A DNA stretch of 64,000 bases from Symbiodinium natans (taxonomy: Eukaryota; Sar; Dinophyceae; Suessiales; Symbiodiniaceae). The DNA is taken from assembly GCA_905221605.1 (NCBI GenBank), contig CAJNDS010000391.1:681440-745439 (forward strand), written 5' to 3'. The notes below the pieces were generated by a model. That model was not told the DNA's origin. It worked only from the letters and a program-made list of their open reading frames with translations, and made no database searches. How positions within the stretch are numbered: position 1 is the stretch's first letter; every line of letters begins with the position of its first letter. Shown here piece after piece: positions 49,001-59,838 of the stretch. A program made the position numbers and the translations under genes.

Positions 49001-52000
49001 CGGCTGCCTCGAAAGCAGGCGCACGAGCATGGCAGTGTATGGCGCGGAGCTGATCCTGGTTTCCACTGGAGCCATGGAGGAAGCACCCCGGCGATGTCTT
49101 AGGAGAGTAGTGTCTGGTTGGTGGATCTAGCTTAGGGTGGTTTGCCAAACAGAGTTTAGGGTTTAGGGTTTAGGGTTTAGGGTTTATCGTCAAGAAACAA
49201 GGAGGCCCAGGTCTTCCGTATCGTGTCCTCAAGGCCTGGGGTTGATAATGCTATACCACCCTGAGAAATTACTAATTAATGTGTATTACACCCACGAGGA
49301 TATTAACATATGGTTTTTATTAAGGTTCTAAGGGGAGGATAGAAGAGTCGTGCCCTTTTGCCTTCCCCATTAAACCCTCTCAACCCAAAACCGGTGGCCC
49401 GAAGCCCTACACCCTAAATGCTAAACCCTATAAACCCTAAGCCCCTAAGCACCGAACCCTAACCCCCAAACCCTAAACCCTTAAACCCTACCCAAAGCAA
49501 GCCTGAACCCCCCTGCAACAAATCAAGCCAAGGCCCGGGACCTGGCCCACGCCATGCAGGCCAGTAGAGCATTGTCTTGCCTTGCAGGGTTTCGATCCGT
49601 TTTGTGAGAGGTGTCAGGGTTTTTGGTTTAGGGTTCCCGGCCGACTCCCCAAGCCCGGATGCAAAAAAGGGTTTAGGGTTTAGGGTTTAGGGTTGGGGGG
49701 GGGGGGGGGGTGTTATCGAGGCGGGCGAAGTCTCCTGGACTTAGGGCTTAGGGTTTAGGGTTTAGGGTTCAGGAAGCAGAACATGCAGCGCGTGCTGCAG
49801 GGAACTTTGCCACCGCGTGAAGACACGTGTCACCATTTCGCCCAGACGAGTCGGCTTCGTAAACCGTGTTGCCCTACTAAGCTATGCTGGCTTTGTTTTG
49901 GGTGGTTCCGAGCTTGCGGGGAGATGAGAGAGAGCCTGGATGTTGATCTAGAGCTGAAGATGTCTTTTGGACAGTTAGAAGCTTGGGCCACTCGTGGTAA
50001 GACAGCCCTGCGCCACAGGAGGGTTATTGGCTTCAGGCTCAGCTTTCGCAAGTAAAGGCATGGCCACACTCTTTTCTCCCTACGGTGTTGGGTTTAGAGA
50101 GTTTTCGGGCTTTGGTTTGGGGCCCGAAGCGTCTGAGGCATCCCATCCCATCAGTCGTAGGCTCGCGGGGAGGGCATCGTGCTGGACCAGTTCGGCAACC
50201 CAGACAATCCTCAGGCGCGGCACGGGCTGCTTGTTATTCCAGCGAGGCGGGTTTTTCACACTATATACCCTACGCATGCCTTGAGACCCCTAAAGCTAGC
50301 GCCAGCTCGCTTTGGCAAAAGTCGGAGCGTGAGCAATGAGAGGGCAGATGGATCTTGCTGGAAGCAGGTTGTGATATTGGTGGTTCGTCCCTTCTGATGA
50401 GATCCTGGGTTTGGGTTTGGACTGAGATCCTGTCTGCCGTTTGTAAGTGAGCGTATCCCAGGACATGTCTCGTAGTCGACCTGCGATGTGGGGAACAAAA
50501 TCCCGAAACTAAGCCCAAGAGGTGTTCTTTTACCAATGTCGAATCGAGGCTCAGCTTTCTCATGGCGTCCCCCCCCCCCCCCCCCCTTGTTGCCGGGGCT
50601 CAGGGATGTGTCCCCATTGCATGGATGACTGTATGATGTGAAGTCGTCAGTTCTGCTGGGATCTTGAAGTTGGATGCGTTTGTATAGGGCTCCAGGGTTA
50701 TGGTTTAGGGTTTAGGGGTTTAGGGATTTAGGGTTCAGGGTTTCGGGTTTAGGGTTTAGGGTTTCTTGTGAAAGTGGCCGCTTGGTGTATTGCGTGTTTC
50801 TGAAGAAGTAGGTTTTGCGCCAAGACCTGCAACCATGCGAACGTGCTGAGACGGGCTCGCTCGCACAATGATTCCATCAGTAGCCCTAAACCCTAAACCA
50901 CCCTGAACCAATCAGGGACACCTTTCAACTTGATCCGATGGGGCGAAGGGAAGGTATGATGGAGCTGTCGTCCCCATGCAGACCCTCTGCTGTTCTACTA
51001 CTTGCTTAAGAACCCCAAGAAGAACAATATTCTTCCTTATAAGGGGAACATGGGGATTATTATATTGTACTATTTGGGGTCTCTTAAGCAAACAATCTTA
51101 GTCTTATGGCACGTCGGCTGAACATCTTCGCACAGTCAGGCACACTATGAGACAACGGGCCCAGAGGTCATGCGGCAAACAGACGGAAAGATCACCCACT
51201 TCGCGACACGTCTTAGCACCAGAGATGGCTTGGGGTTGAAGTTGAATTCTTAAGCAATCGTAGAAAGACTATACCCTAAACCCTAAACCCTAAACCCTAA
51301 ATGGATTTAGGGCTTCAGGCTGCTCTTCTAGTGGGTTGATGGGGCTTGCAGAGGTGATGGTAGTACTGAAGCCAGCCCCCCTTGTCCCTGTGTGCTGCTG
51401 AGAGAGGTCTATGTCCAAGCAGGATTTTGCGTAAAAGCTAGCCAGAAGCCTCTTCAAACCTCATACGTTGCCTGGCGCTAGACCCTCCGCATGCAACGGC
51501 AGAGAGAGCGAGCGAGAGAGAGAGAGAGAGAAGCTTCTTCAAAGAAAAAAACAGGGGCGCGCATCCGCGCGGGGGGCCGCCCCCATGCCCCAAAGAAAGA
51601 AAGCTTCTTCAAACGGAGCCACTAGATTCACTAGCTACTTGTGTGGAAACTTGGAAAGAGCGCAAGCCCTTGAAGCCTAAAGCCTAAACCCCAAATCATG
51701 CCACAGCGTCCTGCGAAGTGGACGCGAGATCAGTCCAAGGCCCCTAAAATCCCTCAACCCGAATCTTGGCCACACTTCTCCCGAATATTTTGGCCGCAGT
51801 GAGGTGAGCTCTATGGGCACCACGGGCACGGCCATGGGCACTTCGCGCTACTTCAAGGACCCGGGGCCGGTGTAGGAGTTTTGGAGGTTTAGGGCTTAGG
51901 GTCCAGGGAGGGCCTTGCGAGGTGGGGTTTAGGGTTTAGGGTTTAGGGCTTAGGGCTTAGGGTTTACTAAGAAAGGCAGCTGGAAAAGGGCTTTCGGCTT

Positions 52001-55000
52001 TTGAGGCTTCAGGAACTGAGAACTCGCCAGCTTTGAAGCACAAAGTCCGGGAAATCCCAAGGACAGTCGGCTTATCAACTTGACGCCCAAGGACTAAAGA
52101 ACTAAAACCCTTAGCCAGCGTACAAAATCCGGAAAAAACCGAAACTCTCAACCGAGCCACGACATCCCGCGACCCTGGTTTGCACCCTACTCCCCCAGCA
52201 CCCTCCAAAAGTACATGAAAGTACGTGAAGGAGTTCAAGCCCGAGGTAGAGATTGTGGGGCTCCAGCCCGCCGCAGGCGATTAGGGCTTAGGGCAAAAGG
52301 CTTCAGGGCTGCTTATAGGGTAGGAGGTTTAGCCGACCTGATGTGGCTAGCCTGGGAGTCCAGAAGCAACAAGGATTATGTAGCAGTCTCAAGTGTAAGG
52401 GTTCAGTAGCCTTTGGGAGTTGGAGGCTGCCTCTGTAATGTTTGAGAAGTGTATTGAGGCTTTCAAGCTGCAAGCTTGTCTAACTTGCCGGGGATAAGGC
52501 CGTGAGCCGAGAAGTTGACATGTGCAATTGCAACAAACACGCGCTGGAGCAGACTGATGCAAAGTATGCGCTCCTGCGCAAGCAAGGGACAGCTTGAAGC
52601 AAGATCTGTGTCTTTGTGGCAACTCACGACCTTTCTACAGGCTCTGTCCGCCGAACCCAAAGCCCCAGCTCGCCTTCATCTTTGCACCATGTCAATACCC
52701 CATATGCCGAATCAACTGTACCGGTTTGGGGGGGGGGGGGGGGGCCTAAGCCCTAAACCCTAGACCCTGTGCGTCGTCCGAAACAGGCGCGCAGATCCCC
52801 GGCATCCGGCGGTGGCCAAAGGAAGCATATGTTCGATTTTCGCTGTTGAGCTTTCGCGTGTACTATAGGGGTCGTAAAATAATTACGAATCGTATTCCGT
52901 ATTCCCTTAAGGTCCCTTTACAAATAATCTATGATGACCCACCAAAACCCAGTTCTAATTGTTAAGGCCCCTATATTGCTTGCCTACCATGGTCCAATGC
53001 ATGCTACCCGCGAGATGGGGCCGGCAGCGCAAAAGACAACTGATATAGAGCAACTTGAGTAACCCGAATCATGTAATGGCGGGTTGCAAAAGAGCAATCC
53101 CAAGTTGCATCATCTTCACTTGCGTCACGACCGTCCAAAAGCCCATTCCGCGGCCGCCTGTAGTCCCTTTCAGCAGATATCGATGTCTCTGCTGTGTGAC
53201 ATGCAGACTCTCTGAGCTCTCGTCAAACCCTGTGATAGCATCATCCCGAATAGTTTTGATGGGCAGCAACGCCGATTTGGACGATTGCGAGTTTGTTGGC
53301 GTGCAGCTGATACCCTGCGCAGAGGAGTACTTGCCGGGCATTTTCGACGAAAGTCGGCTCGACCGCGTGATAGACATCACGCAGGCTTGCCGCCCCTACA
53401 CCCTAAACCCTAAGCGCTAAACCCTAAACGCCCCACCCCTCCAAACGCCCGCCGGGCGTTGGGGGTTCAGAGCTCTGTCAGTATGCTGCAAAGTTCGGCT
53501 TCCTTGTACGGTTTCGGTTCAGGGTATCTAAATGAAGCAAGAACTGCCTCTCGATAGTCTGGTTTATTGTTTAGGGTTTAGGGTTTAGGGGTTCTCGACG
53601 CCAAAAAAGTACAGCAAACCATGAAGCAGCCCTCTCTAAGTAGCGAGGTTAGAAAAAAGTTCAAAGCTTCGCTTGGTAGCCCGGTGGTACCCTTGACCCT
53701 TGTGTTGGTTCTGGATTCCCTTTATAAAGAAACCAACCCAGAAAAGGGTGCCCTGATTATCATACCTTTTCTGGGCTACGCAGCAAGATTCGACGTGCCT
53801 CTGCATGGCTGGGGTTTCTCTCCCAGCTCCCGGAATTCACCTAGCTCTTGGCAGCCTGCCCTGCCAAACCCTAAACCCTAAACCCTAAACGCCCTAAACC
53901 CTAAACCCTAAACCCTAAACCCTAAACCCTACACTGGTTCTCGTCAAGAAGGCGAGCGTCTGGCAGTCAGCACGTCCATCTTGAACAAGGTTTTCGGGAT
54001 GTAAGGGTTGAGTTTAATAGAAGAATATGTTTTGCACAGGGCATGCTGCACAGAGAAGTGTACCAAACTTGGATAGCCCCGGCACCTTCAGAACGAACGC
54101 CCAGCAATCGAAATTCGACAGCCCACGATCTTGTTCCAAGCCCTGCACCCTACTCCCCAAACCCTAAACCCTAAACCTCCCGAGCCTATTCGGACCGACG
54201 GACCTTGCCTGCCTTGTGCGAGAGTGAGCGACGAAACCCCCCGAGAGGAAGAGGCTGATGAGACGGCGCGCCAGCTGGCCATCCAGGACCCTTTACATTG
54301 GACGCAGCTACGGGAGGTCTTTGTTTCGGGGCTTTTCAGTCTGGGTTGGGATGTTCCCCCTGATACTAACAGTCCTTGGTAGGGCTTATAATCGGGGGTA
54401 CTATAATCCCCATGAAGGAGCTGTTAGTACAAGGGGGAACATCCCAAAGTATGGGTGTTTGGAGCGTCCGGGTAGGCTTGAAACAGCTTACAAGATGAGT
54501 TGCGTCATAGGAGGCCTTGCGGAAGAGGCCCAAAAAAAACATATTCTTCCTTATAAGGGTAATATAGGGATTCTGATTTCTAATTTTTTGAGGAGTTTCT
54601 AAGCAAATAGTAGTAGACGGGGGGTCGGGTCCTCATGAGCATCTGCCATCTAGGAGGGCATCTTCGCTGGAGTGAGTAGCGGCGGCGCGGTCTCGGCTGC
54701 CCTGCAGATCGCGCGGGAGGATGCCGCGGATGGGGGGTTAAGGGGTTTAGGGGTTTAGGGGTTTAGGGGTTTAGGGGTTTAGGTACTTGTGGTCTGCAAG
54801 GGTCTTGGAGGGGGTACTAAATGCTGGTGGGGCCGTGTCGGCAGCCCGACAGGGCTTAACTTTTACTATACAGGAAATGAGGAGCTTTTTCGGCTCCGGG
54901 GCTTTTGTGCCAGTCAGAGAAAGGTTTAGGGTGTAGGGTTTAGGGCCGAAACCTGCCATTCAACTGGAGGAGTGAGTTATCCCAGCGCAAAGTCAGATGT

Positions 55001-55270
55001 GCTGCAAGACCTACCACTACCGGACCACAAGCAAAAGCTCAAAAAGAGAGCCCTGCCGTTTTAATCCTAAACCCTAGACCCTAAACCCTAAACCCCAAAC
55101 ATGTTGTTGAAACTCCCTGAGAGGCACCGGGCAGAGTAGTGGTGTGCATCATTTGCGATCGCGGCGATCGCTACTTGAGCACCGGGGTCTTCACTCCACC
55201 GCCGCCTTTGCATCACAGCTGCTTGGCTGTGATGTCAATGGCCCGGAGCGATAGCATACCCATTAATTAA
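46078..55270 (+). CDS. cysM: Cysteine synthase B (CysM-type O-acetylserine sulfhydrylase), 16 exons
   Basis: PLP enzyme making L-cysteine from O-acetyl-L-serine and sulfide or thiosulfate. Exons: 46078-46092, 46238-46310, 47209-47272, 47947-48035, 48533-48590, 49019-49082, 49533-49568, 50161-50214, 51140-51202, 51804-51857, 52231-52276, 52787-52821, 53325-53384, 54248-54286, 54654-54722, 55124-55270. They total 966 nt, exactly 321 residues plus TAA, against about 300 for bacterial CysM. Visible motifs: [29 protein letters not shown] with the PLP lysine; the phosphate-binding loop in [85 protein letters not shown]. About 26 extra residues follow GVF. Donors are 9 GC, 4 GA and only 2 GT; all acceptors are AG before an exon-initial G. 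Start chosen at ATGCGAACGATGGAG; the frame stays open upstream, so a transit peptide encoded further 5' cannot be excluded. No essential residue is missing. Confidence 0.95.
47700..47836. repeat. (ATAC/ATGC)n microsatellite in cysM intron 2
   Basis: cacacacataagc and (CATA)/(CATG) repeats (47745-47832) inside the intron before the IEATSGNTG exon, followed by a clean CCCTAAA array (47871-47940) that reaches almost to the 3' splice site. Confidence 0.9.
48928..48974. repeat. A-run/telomere junction element, copy 3 (degraded)
   Basis: gaggctgccaggcaggtggc followed by aaaaagccctaaacccc. Shares gggtggcaaaaa-CCCTAAA architecture with 42172 and 58838. Lies in cysM intron 4. Confidence 0.5.
49694..49711. 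repeat. G tract in a cysM intron
   Basis: About 17 consecutive G directly after TTTAGGGTTTAGGGTT. Comparable G or C runs in or next to introns occur at 24779, 43253, 50569 (C) and 52726. Confidence 0.9.
50995..51093. repeat. MITE-D copy 3
   Basis: ctactacttgcttaagaacc on the left, ggggtctcttaagcaaacaa on the right, with a ttccttataaggggaa core. In cysM intron 7. Other copies lie at 30772, 33986-34070 and 54530. Confidence 0.85.
52862..52990. repeat. Dispersed repeat, CTATTCTAACTATTCAGG family, copy 2
   Basis: tcgtaaaataattacgaatc ... ccctttacaaataatctatg ... cagttctaattgttaaggcccctat. Related to 33330 and 56780 copies. In cysM intron 11. Confidence 0.45.
53672..53780. repeat. MITE-C copy 3
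   Basis: cttggtagcccggtggtacc left, ccttttctgggctacgcagc right; core ggattccctttataaag. In cysM intron 12. Confidence 0.8.
54346..54447. repeat. MITE-A copy 8
   Basis: ttgggatgttccccctgata left and tacaagggggaacatcccaa right. About 100 bp, in cysM intron 13 (54287-54653), which also holds a MITE-D copy at 54530-54615, so about half of that intron is mobile-element DNA. Confidence 0.9.
54530..54615. repeat. MITE-D copy 4
   Basis: aaaaaacatattcttcctta ... gaggagtttctaagcaaata gtagtag. The left end is shortened relative to 50995. Ends about 40 bp before the exon at 54654. Confidence 0.75.
55212..55233 (+). other. Perfect 8-bp stem hairpin in the cysM C-terminal extension
   Basis: atcacagc, loop tgcttg, gctgtgat. 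It lies in the coding extension after the STGVF motif, 35 bp before the TAA. Confidence 0.6.
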
Positions 55271-56256
55271 GGAACATTCCTTGAACTAGATCCGGGAATC
55301 TACTACGATTTAGGCGATGTTCTTTGATTCTTAGGGATACTGAATCTCGTGGGAGGTCTAGGACTTGGGGTCGGCGTAAACGAAGTGCCAACAATGTAGC
55401 GGCACCTCGACCAACCTATGCAAAACCAGAAGCATATGGCGGGTTTGGGATTACAGGGTTTAGGCTTTATGGTTTAGGGTTTAAGGATCAGAGTCCGGGT
55501 TCAACTTAAACGGACTTAGGGTTTAGGGTTTACAGCAAGCTTGTCCGAGTCTGGTTCAAATGGGTTGGGGGTTTCGGGTCAGGGTTTGCCACTCTTACAC
55601 TTCGTACAAATTTTTGGGATCACATGAACGGGGGCCCTCTTGGGTGGCAAACAAAGCAACAACAATCAAAATGCACGAATACCAAGCAGCAATACGAATA
55701 AATTAGGAATAGAGTTGCGAACAGCTTACAAATATTTCACATAAATAGCCATATGTTTGCTATTCTTGTCGGCATGTTGTTGCCTCGAAATATCCGTCGT
55801 CAAAATAAGCACACGCACGTTCTTAGCTGCTCTCGGCTACGATGAGCCTGCTGCCTTTTTTTGAATTACATGACTCAAGATCTTCCGAAATCACACCCGG
55901 GCTGCCCAGAGCCTTAGCTAGCATGACGGAAGCCTTGTCTGCCCTATGCCCAAAATCAAGCCCACATAAGTTCGATCAAGGGCTGTGCGGGCCTTTAGCA
56001 AGATTGAGATGACCTAAACGGCCCTACACCCTAAACCCTAAAACCCTAAAGCCCTAAAACCCTAAAACCTAAAGAGTGATGTGAAGGTTTTGGAAAAAGC
56101 TAGCTGTGAATTGCATGGGGCTTCTTCTCCAGCGAAAAGGATGGCAGTGCCACACTTTTCGGAAGGTTTCGTCGGCCCAGCTATTAGGATGCAGGTTTAG
56201 GGTTTAGGGTTAAGGGTTTAGGGCTTAGGGTTTAGGGTTTAGGGTTTAGGGTTTAG
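55271..56256. other. Interval between cysM and the next gene
   Basis: Unique sequence with a few CCCTAAA words (56025-56075) and a TTTAGGG array ending in the splice acceptor at 56256. No supportable exon; the 5' exon of the downstream gene should be here but I could not identify it. Confidence 0.5.
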
Positions 56257-59200
56257 GGCGTGGACCACCTGAACGGTTCAGGCTGCATCTCGGGCAACCT
56301 CGACCTTACCTTGGAGAGCTACCGCCGGCACCTTCCAGATCAGAATGCCCCAATCTTCACGCTGTTTACGGCACCATGGTGCCCCGCAGCTTGGTGGATG
56401 GTTTAGGGTTTATAGGGTTAGGGTTTGGGCTTTAGGCTTTAGGCTTTAGGGTAGGCTTAGGGTGTAGGGCTTAACTGCCTCAGCAGCCCTGGGTTAAAAA
56501 GAAGGGTCTAGGGTTTAGGGTATTGGGGGGTGCCATTCGCCGTGGGGGCTTACAAGTCTCTAGCGGCTTACAAACTCTCCTCCATGACACCTAGGACCCA
56601 GAGTAGGAAACCCTAAACCCTAAACCCTAAACCCCAAAGCTGTAGGCCCTTATTCCGCTTGTTGGGAGTTTTGGTTCCCTTAGAAGCCCCAGGAAACCCG
56701 AAAAACTCTTGGATCTAGTGACCGATCTTGGAAGTCTCATAGGAACCCCCAAGAGAAAAAAGGGGTCGGAACAATTATGAAGAGTATATAGTCCCTTTAT
56801 TATTTTTGCTATAGTAACCTGCACAGGCCTATTCTAATCAATCAGGCCCCTAGGCATGGCCAAGATCCCCCACGCCGCGTGGAGGCTGCAGCGTAGACAA
56901 GTCTACAACTTCGGGCGAGGGTTCGGGGGTTCCCTGTCGTCTCGTAGTATGTCCCCACCTTCGGTGTGGGGTTATTATAGTGGAAATAATAAAGGGACTA
57001 CCCTAAACCCTAAACCCCTATGGATTTGCACAAACTTGGTCTTCGACACTTCATTATCAACAGCTTTCCGCGCATCACTCTGCCCACGGCTAACATCATG
57101 GGCAAGACGCTGCGTGCTCTCGTTGACTCGATGCCCCACCTGTCTAGTGGCACTGTGCACTCGGCAGACCACGGGTACGAGATGTTGCTCAGGCGTGATT
57201 CCACCCTGGCACGTGATGAAGTAACGTTCAACGCCATTCGTGGTGCCGTCCCAGAAAGGGTCGCTCTTTTGCGGTCCAAACTGGCATTTGACGCGGCTGC
57301 TGCTTCTGGTTGCGATGTTGAGGATCTTTCTTTTTCCGTGGCTCGATACTGCCTCGTTGAACCCTCATACGTGGTAGTTCTCGTTCCGTTTTACGGTACG
57401 ACGTGCTTGGACCGCTTCCTCATGCCTCTCACCAAGGAAGAGAAGCAGCGTCTGTTGCACCCAATGTGCAGCGGCCCGTTCCAATTTCCTGTGGTAGCTT
57501 GTCTGCCATCACGGGCCCCTTCTCCTGACTTATCCCAGCCTTATCGACGTAAGGCAAACAAGTGCCCACCAGGCACAGTACCTGCACTGGAGGATGGTTC
57601 TTCCGATTCTGGCTCTATGCCTGCCCTGGAAGACTTTGCACGTCATTCAGGGGATGGGCAAGAGTCATTGATCATTGAGGAGACGACTGAGGAGGTTCCT
57701 ATGCCTGCCGATGAGGAAGGCCGCTTTCGGGCTGGCTTTCGCATCGTTCGGCGGGTCTATAGGTTGCACCGCCTCTACTGTTTTCTCTGCACCCTTCAGA
57801 TGCTGGTGCTGTTGTTTTCGCTGTGGTAATTTCATTTCATCCGCTTTGCCGACAACTACGGTCCCGAAGAAAGCGCGTCTGCGTGGATTTTTGCACCTTT
57901 CACATGGCGCGCAATCGAGGGTATGACGGACATTCGGATTTGCATCCCCTGGTATCTCACAGGGACTCGCACGGAGTGTGTTACCATTTCTGGTGATGCG
58001 GCCTTGCCTGATCTCACGGATTGGGCTGCGTGGCGTGAGTTCTTTGGCCGGGTGTGGGGAATTTTGAGTTGCAAACTTCTCGGAGGCTGTTTGTTTGCCG
58101 TCCAAACAGTGTATCCCACTGATTTGGTGGTTAGTGACATGCCTTTCGCACGCGACGTTTCCCTCATTGCGGCCTCTTATGGGTTCGTTTGCTATGCAGT
58201 CCCGTGCGCCGTAAGCGCGCGCTATCGTGTAACTCTGTGGGCATTTGACAAGGTGGCGTCCCCTGTCGTTTCTAGGGTAATTAAAGAGGTTGTTCAATCA
58301 GCCACCAAGGTCTGAGTCCATTTTTCCTAGCCTCCAACGCTTCTTGTTCGGGTCATTCTTTTATGCTGCGCTGGCATTGGGCGAACAGCCCGTGTGCCAT
58401 GCGCACATGCCCCTGACAGGAAAGGTGGTGTGGACTTGTGTACAACACTCAGGCATTGAGCGAGCTGAGATAATCTCCACATCCAGATGGGAAACGCCTG
58501 TGGTGTCCTTCTGGGCAGTTAAGGCTGGCGCTCTGAGTCCAGTTGGGGGGGGTGTGCTTGTAACAAGCATGGACTTAGGGACCTGATTTTCCTCGTTCCG
58601 GGGTACTTCTGGTCAAGGCCAAGGCGCTGAATTGGACAGATGGGTGCCCGGTCTGCTGGAAGTGTTTCGGGGACAACAAGACACACCAACCACGAGCATC
58701 CCTTGAACATCTAGGTGTGTATGTTGACTTTCTCCTTTGCTGGATCCTGGTCGGGGGCTCGGGTTGGTGTGGGAACCTGGAAATTTCGTCAATGTGGGCT
58801 CTGGAGTTTGTACACAGCATTCCCTATTCAGTTGCCCCGTGGAGCATTGCTAGACGGGTGGCAAAAAAAAAACCCTAAACCCTAAACCCTAAACCATGAA
58901 CCCTAAACCCCTTAGTTTTTTCATCTCAACTCTCTCCTCGCCCGACCCCAAAGTGTCCCTAGGAGGTGCCCTCCCTGGAGTGCTCAACTTTAGGGTTTAG
59001 GGTTTAGGGTTAGTTTAGGGTTTAGTTGCAATCAGAACTAAGAAAGCGTATTTGAATCAAGGCGTCTTTGTTTGAGCATCTTATTCTCGTTCTTTCTTTT
59101 GACGAGGATCATGGTGGTGATGTTCGAAGTAAAATAAATCGAGTTGTTTGCGCACATGCCCGGTTGTCCGCACGATGTGTTTGTGCTGAATTCAAGAGTT

Positions 59201-59805
59201 CGCTGCAAGACCAGCTGCTACAAACTTGTGAATCTCCAACATTCCTTGACCTCCCCCCATTCCCCACTAAACCCTAACTACTCCCCTAAACCCTCGGCCT
59301 AGACGCCTAAACGCCCCCCCTTATCCTAAACCCCAAACCCAAAGCCAGTGAAGTCAACCCGTAGCCTTAAACCCTCAACCCCTATAGAAGGTGAAGTCGG
59401 CGCCCTGGGGGATTCCATGTAGTGGTCCGCAGCCACCAAGAGCAACTGAAGACTACAAGCCTCATGTGAACCCGTCCTCCACAAATGCTCGATAATTTTA
59501 AGGGGCACCTTCTTGAGGGTGTTTAGAGGCATCCTGGATATCCTAAGCGGGTGTTTAGGGACATCCTGGATATCCTAGGGTCCTCAAGGCTGGCGTTCCT
59601 ACGGTAAACCCTCACCCGGACATCCCAGGACTGTGCCACGGCGCTGCCTGTCATCGACGGCCTCTTCGCCACGCACGTCCGAGGGGGCTCGCTTCTGCGG
59701 CGCCTCGTCGCATTGCATCATCGTTTGCGGACGTGGGTCCAGCAACACGAGAAAGGATGAGGTTTGCGTCACTGGGCTTGTAGGAGTTGCGGTCGAGAAT
59801 TGAGA

Positions 59806-59838
<33 letters not shown>

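Noticed and set aside
57020-58315. Stop-codon readthrough or reassigned TAA
   Set aside because: Not claimed: the cysM gene ends normally at TAA and the other frames in the block are also broken, so decay or frameshift is the simpler reading without expression data.
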